Source: SB15 sp964557285 (GTDB lineage: Bacteria > Chloroflexota > Anaerolineae > Aggregatilineales > J027). Taken from it: DNA of 56,688 nucleotides. The stretch spans positions 1-56,688 of the forward strand of contig CAZKZS010000002.1 in assembly GCA_964557285.1 (NCBI GenBank). Direction: 5' to 3'. The notes under the pieces are model-generated. The model was not told the origin of the DNA. It saw only the letters and a list, made by a program, of their open reading frames with translations, and did no database searches. Numbering within the stretch: position 1 is the stretch's first letter; every line of letters begins with the position of its first letter. Both the position numbers and the translations under genes were made by a program. Below, one piece after another: positions 16,189 to 24,513 of this stretch.

Positions 16189-16614
16189 ATGATCGCCATT
16201 ACTCTCCACCAGCCCTGGGCCACGCTGGTCGCTATCGGGGCAAAGGAATACGAGACACGAAGCTGGGCGACCCGGTATAGGGGACAGATCGCTATCCACG
16301 CGGGCAAGTACAAATGCCGGGACTACGGCAAGCTGCTGTGGCAGGATCCGTTTAAGTCGGTGCTGAAGAAAGCGGGCTTCGACTACTACGACGCGCTGCC
16401 GTTCGGGATGGTGATCGCGGTCGCGGACCTGACCGCCATCTACGATGGGGAGATGCTGGCACCGAAGCTGGCGGCGATGGGCCGCGATCAGGAACTGATT
16501 TTCGGTTCCTATGGGCCGGGCCGTTACGCCTGGCGGCTGGAAAACGTGAAACGAATCGCCCCGCGCCCGGCCAGAGGAGGGCATAAATTGTGGACTTGGC
16601 ACGCGGCGCTGTAG
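16189..16614 (+). CDS. ASCH-domain protein
   Basis: The protein is 141 aa. The N-terminus MIAITLHQPWATLVAIGAKE followed by YETRSW is the ASCH signature (QPWA..I..G.K..E.R.W), with GQIAIHAGK and a later VIAVADLTA strand. ASCH domains form a PUA-like beta-barrel that binds RNA or nucleotides, and phages often carry stand-alone copies. It follows a terminator with only 17 bases between, so it is probably expressed by read-through. A TAGCAC-N4-GTGCTA palindrome overlaps its stop codon. Confidence 0.85.
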   Translation: MIAITLHQPWATLVAIGAKEYETRSWATRYRGQIAIHAGKYKCRDYGKLLWQDPFKSVLKKAGFDYYDALPFGMVIAVADLTAIYDGEMLAPKLAAMGRDQELIFGSYGPGRYAWRLENVKRIAPRPARGGHKLWTWHAAL

Positions 16615-16627
16615 CACGGATGTGCTA
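16612..16627. repeat. TAGCAC-N4-GTGCTA palindrome
   Basis: A perfect 6-4-6 inverted repeat at the stop of the ASCH gene. A copy with the same arms lies at 186-201 and related half-sites lie at 34988-35038. Possible operator. Confidence 0.45.
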
Positions 16628-16672
16628 GAAAGTTAAGCAAGGTAATCCAATTTACCTGGGAGCCGAGAGGTT

Positions 16673-17083
16673 ATGTATATCATAAAGGGAGTGATAACCG
16701 CCCCCCAGCGCTGGTGGCGCGAAACAAAGGTCGGGCTGTATGAGCGGCGGATCGTCTGGCTGGTCGATGTACTCGGAACGAGAGAATCCGAGCTTTCATT
16801 CGTGAAGGTGCGCTACAAGTGGCGCCATGACAAAGCCGGGTTTCGCGCGGACGTGATGTTGGATTGGGAGGGAAACCATATCGCTTACGGTGTGCTGGAA
16901 TTTCGGGGCGACGTGGTTCTGGAATGGAAGGATGGCGAGGTATACCGCTACCATCCGGGCTGGTGGGAGCGCGTTTTTGTCAACCTAGTTGAGCAAATAC
17001 AAGAGTCTTATGAACAGGCGCGGTTCGCCGAGTATGAGACGCGGTTCGCGCCGCACAAGTCGAAAGAAGAAGACGAGTATTAG
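16673..17083 (+). CDS. Unknown protein
   Basis: The protein is 136 aa, rich in aromatic and charged residues (QRWWRETKVGLYERRIVWLV, VRYKWRHDKAGFRADVMLDW), with an alternating beta pattern in the middle and a charged helical tail ending in KSKEEDEY. It is followed by RNase H with an 11-base gap, so the two are likely co-transcribed. I do not recognise the family. Confidence 0.55.
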   Translation: MYIIKGVITAPQRWWRETKVGLYERRIVWLVDVLGTRESELSFVKVRYKWRHDKAGFRADVMLDWEGNHIAYGVLEFRGDVVLEWKDGEVYRYHPGWWERVFVNLVEQIQESYEQARFAEYETRFAPHKSKEEDEY

Positions 17084-17094
17084 AGGAGTTTTTG

Positions 17095-17532
17095 ATGAAG
17101 GTGGTACACATCTTTACCGATGGGGCGTGCAGGGGCAATCCGGGGCCGGGCGGCTGGGCTGTGCTGTTCCGCAGCCCGGACAGTGAGACACCGCGAGAAC
17201 TGTCCGGTGGCGACTCGAACACCACCAATAACCGGATGGAGCTAATGGCGATCATCATGGCGCTGGAGGCGCTGGAGGTTCCTCATATCATCATCCTGAC
17301 GACGGATTCGGAGTATGTCCGCAAGGGCATTACCGAATGGATCGTCCGATGGAAAGGCAACGGCTGGCGCACCTCGAATGGAAACGCCGTGAAAAATCGG
17401 GACTTGTGGGAACGACTGGATAACGCGGCCCAGCATCATACGATTGACTGGCGCTGGGTCCGTGGGCACGCGGGCAACCCAGACAATGAGCGCGTGGATG
17501 CGCTCGCAGTGGCGGCCATCCCAGATGATTAG
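17095..17532 (+). CDS. rnhA: Ribonuclease HI
   Basis: The protein is 145 aa from ATG 17095 (GAGGAG six bases upstream; an in-frame TTG at 17092 is less likely). All catalytic features are visible: Asp9 in FTDGACRGNPGPGG, Glu49 in NNRMELMA, Asp71 in LTTDSEYV, His125 in RGHAGN and Asp135 in NERVDALA. It degrades RNA in RNA:DNA hybrids and would remove primers or R-loops in phage replication. It is the type I enzyme, full length. Confidence 0.95.
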   Translation: MKVVHIFTDGACRGNPGPGGWAVLFRSPDSETPRELSGGDSNTTNNRMELMAIIMALEALEVPHIIILTTDSEYVRKGITEWIVRWKGNGWRTSNGNAVKNRDLWERLDNAAQHHTIDWRWVRGHAGNPDNERVDALAVAAIPDD

Positions 17533-17722
17533 GGCCACCCTGTTCGGTCACGAGTGCCACTGGGACGGCGAATTGAGCGAGATGCTGGCACAGCCGGCGT
17601 CGGATTATACCCGGATCACCGAGGAACCATTCGCAGAAGACGAGGTATCCGCGCGAGCCAATGCGCTGTACGCCCGGATACAGGCCGTTTGGAAGAAACG
17701 AGCGGAGGCCAGGGATGAGTGA
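17525..17722 (+). CDS. Unknown small acidic protein
   Basis: The protein is 65 aa from ATG 17525, overlapping the RNase H stop by 8 bases and overlapping the next start. Acidic (HWDGELSEMLAQPASDYTRI, FAEDEVSARANALYARIQAV). The double overlap argues for a real, coupled gene. Function unknown. Confidence 0.5.
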   Translation: MIRATLFGHECHWDGELSEMLAQPASDYTRITEEPFAEDEVSARANALYARIQAVWKKRAEARDE

Positions 17723-18029
17723 CATCGGTCGTCGATACCGATTCGCCCGCGAGCAGGCCGGGCTGAGCATCGCGCAGACGGCGCGGTTATCTGGCCTTGA
17801 CGCGGAGGATGTCCGCGCTATCGAGGAAGGGATCATCATATACGATCCGGCGGGGCGGCTGCCGTCGATTTACGGGATTGACCCGGCCTGGCTGATTCAG
17901 GGCGCGGATTTTGAGGGCTTCGTGCTGAAAAACTTCACCCCCCTGGTGGATGCGCTGATTGCCGCCGGTCGGAAAGACCTGGCGCTTGAACTGATGGGGA
18001 TGAGCGGCACGCAGCGTCAGGAGCGGTGA
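17715..18029 (+). CDS. XRE-family (Cro/CI-type) helix-turn-helix regulator
   Basis: The protein is 104 aa from ATG 17715. The first 45 residues fit a XRE domain: IGRRYRFAREQAGLSIAQTA, RLSGLDAEDVRAIEEG, with Q and T at the expected helix 2/3 positions. The C-terminal part is helical. It is the clearest Cro/CI-type DNA-binding protein in the window and so a candidate ligand for the TACAC-N4-GTGTA operators; that pairing is inference. Confidence 0.75.
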   Translation: MSDIGRRYRFAREQAGLSIAQTARLSGLDAEDVRAIEEGIIIYDPAGRLPSIYGIDPAWLIQGADFEGFVLKNFTPLVDALIAAGRKDLALELMGMSGTQRQER

Positions 18030-18030
18030 C

Positions 18031-18237
18031 GTGTTGAAATATGTGTACGACGCGGACAGTGACACGCTGCTCCGCACGGAAGAAGCCGAGCCAGTGTGCG
18101 GGGACTACTGCGAGAACTGCGGGGACTGCCTGCATTGTCACGCAGATACCCCATGCCGGAACGGCGGCAGCCACTGGTGGGTAGTGTATGAAGAAGGGAG
18201 CAAGGAGCCATGTCCAAAAAACGACGAAGTGTGGTAG
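18031..18237 (+). CDS. Small Cys-rich protein
   Basis: The protein is 68 aa, starting at GTG 18031. The centre has a dense cluster CGDYCENCGDCLHCHADTPC followed by His, so it is a probable zinc-binding module. It overlaps the next gene by 28 bases. Function unknown. Confidence 0.55.
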   Translation: MLKYVYDADSDTLLRTEEAEPVCGDYCENCGDCLHCHADTPCRNGGSHWWVVYEEGSKEPCPKNDEVW

Positions 18238-18497
18238 GGAAAGGGACGCCACGCCCGGATTTGTTCCAGGGCGAGGTCATGGAGTGTAAGGTCTGCGGCA
18301 AGCGCGAGCAGTCGGACCCGGAGAAGGAATCCGGCTGGACAGTCTTACAAATCGATGACCAGGTGACCTACTTCTGCCCGGCCTGCTGGCACGGTGCCGG
18401 CGCCAAGGTCGGCTATGCGGAGGTGATGAAGCTGGCGGTGCTGATGCAGACCGACGGCCGCGCCCTGCGGATTTTCCGGTCGCTGCTGAGGGGCTGA
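18210..18497 (+). CDS. Zinc-ribbon protein
   Basis: The protein is 95 aa with a treble-clef-like pair: MECKVCGKRE and, ~30 residues later, YFCPACWHG. The stretch SGWTVLQIDDQ between the pairs is shared with the gene at 19481-19735, so the two are paralogues flanking the exonuclease gene. Possible nucleic-acid-binding adaptor. Confidence 0.6.
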   Translation: MSKKRRSVVGKGTPRPDLFQGEVMECKVCGKREQSDPEKESGWTVLQIDDQVTYFCPACWHGAGAKVGYAEVMKLAVLMQTDGRALRIFRSLLRG

Positions 18498-19456
18498 TGA
18501 GCAGCCACCAGCTGGCACAGGTCGGCGACCTGTATACCTGTGTGGTGTGCGGCTGGAACTGGAAGCGGATGCCGTCGGACGAGTGTCCCGGCGTCCGCCG
18601 CTACCGCTGGGACCCCTGGCCGGAGCAGCTGATGACCAAAAACCAGCTGGCGAAGGCAGGCTACCAGACGGGGCGCCGCCTGCCGCCAGTGGCCGGGGTG
18701 ATTGCCCGCGAAGACTCACCGGGCGGCTGGCTGCGGCTGTACGACCCCACTCAGGCCGTGCCAAAGCAGCCAGTGACGCCGCGCCAACAGGTCGCGCTCG
18801 CCAAAGCCCAGGCGGCGCGGAAGTGCCGGGAATGCGGCCGCACCCTGAGCCGTCGGGAGCGCCGGCTGTGCTGGACGTGTGATGCGCGGTTGGAAGCCCG
18901 CTACTGGGCGGCCTCGGTCTTGCAGCGGGGAGCCGTCATTCTGGACACGGAAACGACCGGGCTGGACAACGCCGAGATCATCGAACTGGCGGTCATTGAC
19001 GCCTACGAGCGCGTGCTGCTGAACACCCGGATTAAACCCCTCTGCCCGGAGCGGATGTATGAAGTGGGCAGCCGGGGTCTGAGCGCCTTCGACATTCACG
19101 GAATCAGCGCGGAGATGCTGGTGGATGCACCGACGTTCGCGGAGGTCTACCCGCGCCTGCGTCGCGTTGTGGAAGGCCGCCCGGTGCTGGTCTATAACCT
19201 GCGCTTCGACCGCGACCGCCTGCGGGAGGACTGCGAGCGCTGGCAGCTGCCGGCACTGGATTTTTCGGCCTGGGACTGCGCGATGGAGTGGTACGCACAG
19301 TGGATCGGTGAATGGTCGTATCGGCGTGGCTCGTTTCGCTGGCAGCCGCTGAACGGCGGGCACGATGCGCTGGGAGACTGCCTGGCATGTCTGGATCGGA
19401 TGAGGCGCATGGCGAACGCAACAATGCCGCGCACGCGAACGGGTGTGCTACAATAG
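18497..19456 (+). CDS. DnaQ-like 3'-5' exonuclease with N-terminal zinc fingers
   Basis: The protein is 319 aa. Residues 1-~135 carry zinc-binding pairs (C15-x2-C18 with C30; C110-x2-C113 and C125-x2-C128). From ~145 follows a DEDDh exonuclease: VILDTETTGLD (Asp150, Glu152), Asp238 in NLRFDRD, and His289/Asp294 in GGHDALGD. All five metal or base residues are present. It likely trims 3' ends in replication or repair, with the zinc part for DNA or partner binding. Its start overlaps the previous stop. The fusion is unusual compared with compact phage DnaQ proteins. Confidence 0.85.
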   Translation: MSSHQLAQVGDLYTCVVCGWNWKRMPSDECPGVRRYRWDPWPEQLMTKNQLAKAGYQTGRRLPPVAGVIAREDSPGGWLRLYDPTQAVPKQPVTPRQQVALAKAQAARKCRECGRTLSRRERRLCWTCDARLEARYWAASVLQRGAVILDTETTGLDNAEIIELAVIDAYERVLLNTRIKPLCPERMYEVGSRGLSAFDIHGISAEMLVDAPTFAEVYPRLRRVVEGRPVLVYNLRFDRDRLREDCERWQLPALDFSAWDCAMEWYAQWIGEWSYRRGSFRWQPLNGGHDALGDCLACLDRMRRMANATMPRTRTGVLQ

Positions 19457-19478
19457 GAGGCAAAAACAGGAAGCCTCC
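19456..19478 (+). promoter_or_regulatory. Hairpin covering the ribosome binding site of the next gene
   Basis: GGAGGC and GCCTCC pair around an 11-base loop just before the GTG at 19481. The AGGAGG in the left arm would be hidden in the stem, so translation may be structure-controlled. Confidence 0.4.
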
Positions 19479-19480
19479 CC

Positions 19481-19735
19481 GTGAAACACAAACGCAAGCG
19501 GCGGTCCGCGTCGCCCCTGTCGGCCCCGTTTACAGGTGAATGGATGGAGTGCCTGCTGTGCGGCAAGCGCGAGCGCAGCAGCCGTCACACTGGAAGCCGC
19601 TGGACAGTGATCCAGCGCCAGCGGCGGCATTACATCTGCCCGGACCACATCCCCGCGGACCCGGCGCAGTTTTTGACTGCTTACCTCACCTTCCAGGCTG
19701 CCGCCGTCCAAAAGGAAGCCCAGCATGGCCGCTGA
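19481..19735 (+). CDS. Zinc-ribbon protein, paralogue of the gene at 18210
   Basis: The protein is 84 aa, from GTG 19481. A basic start (KHKRKRRS) is followed by MECLLCGKRERSSRHTG, SRWTVIQRQRRHYICPDH, the same layout as the gene at 18210-18497. The two flank the DnaQ-like gene. Possible nucleic-acid binding. Confidence 0.6.
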   Translation: MKHKRKRRSASPLSAPFTGEWMECLLCGKRERSSRHTGSRWTVIQRQRRHYICPDHIPADPAQFLTAYLTFQAAAVQKEAQHGR

Positions 19736-20480
19736 AACCTACATCACCAAAACGGGCCTCCACAAGCTGTCGATTAGCTGTGTCCGCGTGGGTGTCGGCA
19801 CTGGCGAGGTACAGGTGATGGTGAACGGAGAGACAAAACACCGGCTGCCCGTCGAGGCGGCGCGGATGGTGCTGGCGGTGTCCGTTCCCTACCACCTGAA
19901 GCGGGGCGACCACGTGGCGGTATCGGCCAACGCCAGCCTCCAGCCGCACGTCGAGGCCGTTTATCAGGATCGGGAGGTCATCCCGCTGGTGCTGTCAGGC
20001 AGCGAAGCCGAGTTCAAGGAATGGTGTCTGGAGCATCAGCTGGACCCGGACAACGCCTACCAGGTGATGCAGGTGCTGTATCCGATGGATCTGGCGGCGC
20101 TGGAAGCGGTCGAAAGCACCTGGCTGGTGCTGGCGGGCAGCTGGCGGCGCCGGCTGGCACACGACGCAGGACTGCGAAAGGCGGTTGAATACTGGCTGGG
20201 GCGTCCGGTTGTGGAAACGGTTCACGACTGGCGACGCTGTGTGACCCGCTGGCTGGTGGACCCCTGCCAGGCGGCGGAACTGGTCGTCGGCCCGGATGGC
20301 CGGGTACGGCGCACCAACAAGGCGGGGATCATCAAATTCCGGCACAGGGACATCCTCGACCACATTCTGGGCAACCGGCTTCAGGTCGGAGGATACACGT
20401 TAAGCTATCTCACCCGCGACCGAGAGTATCAGTATTGGACAATCATTGCCCCGCCACAAGGGGCGCTGCGGGATTTATAG
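19725..20480 (+). CDS. Unknown protein, last gene of the operon
   Basis: The protein is 251 aa. An N-terminal beta region (LHKLSISCVRVGVGTGEVQV, VSVPYHLKRGDHVAVSANAS) is followed by a helical middle with Trp-rich segments (ESTWLVLAGSWRRRLAHDAG) and a basic C-terminal part (TNKAGIIKFRHRDILDHILG). It overlaps the zinc-ribbon gene by 11 bases and ends convergent to the portal gene. No family recognised. Confidence 0.6.
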   Translation: MAAETYITKTGLHKLSISCVRVGVGTGEVQVMVNGETKHRLPVEAARMVLAVSVPYHLKRGDHVAVSANASLQPHVEAVYQDREVIPLVLSGSEAEFKEWCLEHQLDPDNAYQVMQVLYPMDLAALEAVESTWLVLAGSWRRRLAHDAGLRKAVEYWLGRPVVETVHDWRRCVTRWLVDPCQAAELVVGPDGRVRRTNKAGIIKFRHRDILDHILGNRLQVGGYTLSYLTRDREYQYWTIIAPPQGALRDL

Positions 20481-20516
20481 CGTCCACCTGGCCCATCTTA
20501 TTAACTTAGGCAGCAC

Positions 20517-20536
20517 GGAGGGTGGCGGCTCCCTCC
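20517..20536. other. Intergenic hairpin adjoining a palindrome copy
   Basis: GGAGGG / CCCTCC around an 8-base loop, followed directly by CAGGTGA and the perfect palindrome at 20544-20558. There is no T-tract, so a terminator role between the convergent genes is doubtful. Confidence 0.45.
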
Positions 20537-20543
20537 CAGGTGA

Positions 20544-20558
20544 TCCGAACGGTTCGGA
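20544..20558. repeat. Dispersed 15-bp palindrome, copy 4
   Basis: TCCGAACGGTTCGGA; perfect. Intergenic, next to the portal stop, preceded by CAGGTGA and a hairpin. Confidence 0.85.
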
Positions 20559-20559
20559 C

Positions 20560-22764
20560 TCAGTCCATCACCAGCCCAACGGCACAGCGGCAGTCCATGA
20601 CCTCGCTCAGCGGTGCCCCCTGGCTCAGGTCGAGCGGGTACATCATGGTGTAGCCGCCCACGATGAAGGGTTCATCCAGGGGGATCGGGCCAGGGCTGCC
20701 GCCCGCCACGTAGCGCCGCCCGGCGTCTTCATGGGTGTCGCGCACCCGGTCGTCAAAGGTCGCCAGCCACTCTTTGCGGTTGGCACCCCACTGCTTGCCC
20801 AGATTGAATGTCCCCACATTGAGCATCCGCATGGATTCGACGCGGGCGATCAGTTCGCGCCGGTAGGCCGGCAGCCGGTCTTCAAACCACCGGAAGTCTT
20901 CCGCCGTCAGCCCGCCGTCCATGTACTGTTTGAACAGGAGGTCGAGCCGGTCGGTCATCTGGTCGATACTCCAGCCTTCTTTGCGGGCGAGCAGCAGCAT
21001 GGCCTGAATATCGTCACTGGTGGTCTGGGTGATCGGCTGGGCGAAGGTCAGGGTGTAGTCGGCGAACCAGGCTTCGCCATCCAGGCTCCGCAGGTTGAAG
21101 GCGAGGCCGAGCTTGGCCGCCCATTCCTGTCCACCTTCAAGGGCGATCCCTTCCAGCAGTGGGATGAACGTCTCGCGCCACTGGTCGCCCGCCTGCTGTT
21201 TGAGGTAGGTCAGCGCGTCGATTTCGACCTCGTTCCAGTTGAGGGTCGCTTTGCGCTGGAGTGCTTTTTGCCGGGCGGCAGGAAGCAGCGCCAGGAGTTC
21301 GCGCCGGTCCGCTTCAAACGCCTCGCGGGCCGCGTTTTCAAAATCGGTCTGCCAGCGGTCGGCGATGCCGGTCATTTTGACCCACATCGGCGGGTGGAGG
21401 ATTTTGGGCGGCTCGCTGCCGTTGTTCGGCGGTTCGGCGTCGGTGGGTTTCGACCCGTCCTCTGCCGGCTGAGGCTTGTTGGGGGACGGCAGGACGAGGC
21501 GCGACTGGTCATCGCCGGGGTAGCGCGGCACCCGCAGCCCGACCACCTGGTAGGCGAGATACGGCGGCGTCCCCATCGTCCACAGGTTCCTGGCAGCGGT
21601 GGTCTGCTCAACGACCGATTTTCGCAGCGCCGGCACGTCGGACAGATCATGCATGGCAAACGCGCCGTCGGCGGTCGTCAGGTAGCGCAGAAAGGCTGAA
21701 TCAAACAGACCCAGTTCCGGGATGAGCGAGTCTTCCCAGAAAGCCCGCCGGGCCGTTTCGTAGTTGGAGTAGGTGCTGTGTTTGAGGCCGATGAGTGCCC
21801 CCACCAGGATCGGCGGCACGCCCAGCGCCATCAGAATCCGGGCTTCGTTGCGGGCGTCGATGCCCTCGAAGCCCATTTCGTTGAAGGTCGGCGAGATGCG
21901 CTGGTAGTCGGCGTCTTCATCCAGCACGCCGATGGAGTCGAACCAGTTTTCCGCCCCCCCATAGAGTTCGCGCCAGCGAGCACGGGCCGCGTCCTTCTGG
22001 TCATCGTCGAGCGCCACCTTGTACTTGAGGAGTCCGGCCAGCATCATGCCGTGCTGGAAGAAGCGCTTGAGGGTGTCGGTCACCTCGTTATCAATGTCCC
22101 CAGCGCGGCCAGCGGGCAGCAGCGGCGACATGCCTTTGCCCAGCCCGGCCAGCGGGTCGGACAGGTTGGGCAGCTTCACATGAATCATGTCGTCGGGAAC
22201 AATCGGCCAGCCGTCCCGGTTGTTTTTGCCAGGCGGGGTGTAGTAATACCCCTTCACGGTGTTGTCCGACCCCGGCACGACCTTGATACGGTCCGGGCGC
22301 AGCACATACATCGCGCTGGGCAGCACGTCCGAGCGGGTGCGCTGCAACCAGATGAAGGCGTTGCCGGTGATGCCGAGGAAACAGACGGCCAGCGCCTGGA
22401 AGTTCCAGCGCAGCATCTGGGGCGCCGGGCGCTCCAACAGCTGGCTGAGCGGATGATCCGGCGGGGCGGGTTCGGGGTTATCGCGGTCGCCCAGGTAGGC
22501 GCGGAGCGGGGCTGCCGCGACTGCGTTGGCCTTGTACAGGACGGCGCGGTAAATGAGGGTGTTGCGCTCATAGCCTTCGCTGATGTAGGCGTCCTCGTTG
22601 CCCAGCAGCCAGAGGGGCTGCTGGTGGTACCAGTCTCCCCACAGGCGCAGGCCGGCCTTGACGGATCGGTGCGGCAGGGCGGCACCGAAAACCAGAGCGG
22701 CCGCCAGACTGAAACGCTGCCCCAGGGACAGACGCGGCGAGTAGGGTGCAGAGGATTGGCTCAT
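20560..22764 (-). CDS. Portal protein fused to MuF-like head morphogenesis domain
   Basis: The protein is 734 aa, longer than usual portals (400-550). Residues ~30-420 are portal: EGYERNTLIYRAVLYKANAV, PLSQLLERP, LRPDRIKVVPGSDN and LIGLKHSTYSNYETARRAFW. After a Pro-rich linker (~430-465) the C-terminal third matches the MuF / SPP1 gp7-like domain: EWLATFDDRVRDTHEDAGRR, then DEPFIVGG and the closing SEVMDCRCAV. The portal forms the DNA gate; MuF proteins enter the head and assist assembly. The fusion is a known arrangement in some phages. It follows the large terminase. Confidence 0.9.
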   Translation of the reverse strand: MSQSSAPYSPRLSLGQRFSLAAALVFGAALPHRSVKAGLRLWGDWYHQQPLWLLGNEDAYISEGYERNTLIYRAVLYKANAVAAAPLRAYLGDRDNPEPAPPDHPLSQLLERPAPQMLRWNFQALAVCFLGITGNAFIWLQRTRSDVLPSAMYVLRPDRIKVVPGSDNTVKGYYYTPPGKNNRDGWPIVPDDMIHVKLPNLSDPLAGLGKGMSPLLPAGRAGDIDNEVTDTLKRFFQHGMMLAGLLKYKVALDDDQKDAARARWRELYGGAENWFDSIGVLDEDADYQRISPTFNEMGFEGIDARNEARILMALGVPPILVGALIGLKHSTYSNYETARRAFWEDSLIPELGLFDSAFLRYLTTADGAFAMHDLSDVPALRKSVVEQTTAARNLWTMGTPPYLAYQVVGLRVPRYPGDDQSRLVLPSPNKPQPAEDGSKPTDAEPPNNGSEPPKILHPPMWVKMTGIADRWQTDFENAAREAFEADRRELLALLPAARQKALQRKATLNWNEVEIDALTYLKQQAGDQWRETFIPLLEGIALEGGQEWAAKLGLAFNLRSLDGEAWFADYTLTFAQPITQTTSDDIQAMLLLARKEGWSIDQMTDRLDLLFKQYMDGGLTAEDFRWFEDRLPAYRRELIARVESMRMLNVGTFNLGKQWGANRKEWLATFDDRVRDTHEDAGRRYVAGGSPGPIPLDEPFIVGGYTMMYPLDLSQGAPLSEVMDCRCAVGLVMD

Positions 22765-22775
22765 ACTAGGCTCCC

Positions 22776-24101
22776 TTAGAGTGGGCTGGACCGCTTGCGC
22801 TCCATGATCGGGACGATATAGCGCAGCGCGTCGAGGTGGTGATACGCGGCTTTGTTTTTGATTTTGTCCGTCGTGTTCCCGTCGGCGTCGAGTTCACGAC
22901 TGTAGGTGGCGATTTCGTCCAGTATACCATGACAGTCATCGAAGACATACAAGCGGAACTGACGGAGCAGCTGGGTCACCCGGTCGATGCCCGCCTCAAC
23001 ATCGGTGATGAGGGGTTCCCTGATGCGGGTCATGCCGGCGGCGAGCCAGTCGGCCCGCTGCTGGATTTCGGACTGGTTGCCGATGGCCCAGCCCTGGACC
23101 CGCTCGCTACCCTGCGCGGCGAGCTTGCGGTGATGGGCCACCAGTTCGGGTGTGGATTTGCGGCCGTCGAGTTCGGTGCGGTAGACGTAGTAGATCGGCG
23201 CCGCTTTGGTCGGGTCTTCCGCGATCCAGACCGAGGCCGTGTGCACGCCGCCAGGATCGATTCCGACCCAGCGCGGCCAGTGGGGCGGGATGTTGAAAGG
23301 CCGGATTTTATGACCGCCGTTTTCCTCATACTCGTCGATGAAGTCCTCGTAGATGAGGCCGGCGGGCCGCTCAAACAGGCCCATGTACATCATGCGGAAC
23401 AGCCAGGCGACGGTGTCGGCACGGCGTTCGTTGAACTCCGCAAACGAAAAGGCCGGGTTCACGACGCTGGCAAACTGGATAACATCAATGTCGGCCGCAC
23501 CTTTGCGCCAAGGGTCGTAAATGTGCTGTTTGAGCCAGCCGAGGTTGTAGGGCGTGGTCGTGCCCAGCACCCGCCCGCGAAAGAGGGAGAGCCGGCGCTT
23601 GACGGCCTGCCAGGCGCCCAGCCCAAATTCGTCCTGACCGCATTCGTCGAGCCAGGCGGCGCGGGCCGTCGCGGACTCCAGCCCGCCAGGGGAAGAAGCC
23701 GAGCGCAGGATAATGCGCCCCCACATCGGGTCGCGGCTGCGTTTGGCAAGATAGCGCCCCGTCTGTGGGTCGCGCAGTTCAATCACCTGGTCGCCCGCCC
23801 AGTAGCGCCCGATGTGGAGCAGCTCCTCGAAGACGGTCAGCATCTCCGGGAGCATCTTCAACTTGAACAGGTCATAAGTGGCGGTGACGGCCAGGTAGTC
23901 GCCGCCGTTCATGCGCTGGATTTCGCGGTGCAGCCACCAGGGGCCGAAGCTGGTCTTGCCGGACTGTGTGCCGGCGATGACAAACACAAAGCGCCTGGTG
24001 CTGTCCCAGGCGCGGGTCTGACCCGGATGCAGGTGCAGACGCAGCACCTTGCCGTCGCGCTCGTAGATCGTGCTAAGCGGGTTCGTCGGCAGGGCCACCA
24101 T
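22776..24101 (-). CDS. terL: Terminase large subunit
   Basis: The protein is 441 aa. The ATPase half shows Walker A GTQSGKTS (44-51) and Walker B with catalytic Glu in WLDECGQDEF (~150-159), then coupling motif VLGTTTPYNLGW. The nuclease half has Asp282 in VGIDPGGVHTAS and ends YHHLDALRY with a likely metal Asp. All key residues are present. It packages DNA into the prohead with the small subunit, whose gene overlaps it by 29 bases. Confidence 0.94.
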   Translation of the reverse strand: MVALPTNPLSTIYERDGKVLRLHLHPGQTRAWDSTRRFVFVIAGTQSGKTSFGPWWLHREIQRMNGGDYLAVTATYDLFKLKMLPEMLTVFEELLHIGRYWAGDQVIELRDPQTGRYLAKRSRDPMWGRIILRSASSPGGLESATARAAWLDECGQDEFGLGAWQAVKRRLSLFRGRVLGTTTPYNLGWLKQHIYDPWRKGAADIDVIQFASVVNPAFSFAEFNERRADTVAWLFRMMYMGLFERPAGLIYEDFIDEYEENGGHKIRPFNIPPHWPRWVGIDPGGVHTASVWIAEDPTKAAPIYYVYRTELDGRKSTPELVAHHRKLAAQGSERVQGWAIGNQSEIQQRADWLAAGMTRIREPLITDVEAGIDRVTQLLRQFRLYVFDDCHGILDEIATYSRELDADGNTTDKIKNKAAYHHLDALRYIVPIMERKRSSPL

Positions 24102-24513
24102 AATCTTTAATCACTTCGATGGTTTTGATGTGGGTCACGGTGGCGCTGTCCACATGCACCTCCGGCACGTTGGACAGGCCCATGACGCGAATCTGGCGGT
24201 CCATGATCTTCAGCGCGGCGTCAATGGCCTCCAGGTCACCCGCCGCCGCTTTGTCCCAGACCCCGACCAGCAGCTTGTCGAGCCGGGCCAGCACGAGCAT
24301 GATCCGGTCGTTCGCTTTCTGGGCGTACTGCTGGCGCCATTCCTTCAGGATGGCCTTGTAGTCGCTGGCGATGGTGCCCACCGACACGCCCAGCTTGTCG
24401 GCGATGACGCGGTAAGACACCCCGCCGCGCACCTGGGCCGCGACGAACACCCGGCGCTCCTCAATCGAGAGGCGGTCGGCAGCTTGCGCCTGACGGCGGT
24501 CGTTGAGGGTCAT
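24073..24513 (-). CDS. terS: Terminase small subunit (HTH DNA-binding)
   Basis: The protein is 146 aa. The N-terminal half holds a helix-turn-helix: RVFVAAQVRGGVSYRVIADK followed by LGVSVGTIASDY. A long helical section (NDRIMLVLARLDKLL) follows for oligomerisation, and the tail is short. It overlaps the large-subunit gene, which is the standard pairing. It recognises the packaging start. Confidence 0.82.
   Translation of the reverse strand: MTLNDRRQAQAADRLSIEERRVFVAAQVRGGVSYRVIADKLGVSVGTIASDYKAILKEWRQQYAQKANDRIMLVLARLDKLLVGVWDKAAAGDLEAIDAALKIMDRQIRVMGLSNVPEVHVDSATVTHIKTIEVIKDYGGPADEPA

Noticed and set aside
20481..20559. Terminator between the convergent operons at 20.5 kb
   Set aside because: The only hairpin (20517-20536) has no T-tract on either strand.
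22836..24110. 424-codon open frame on the plus strand
   Set aside because: Antisense of the large terminase gene, whose ATPase and nuclease motifs are clear on the minus strand.
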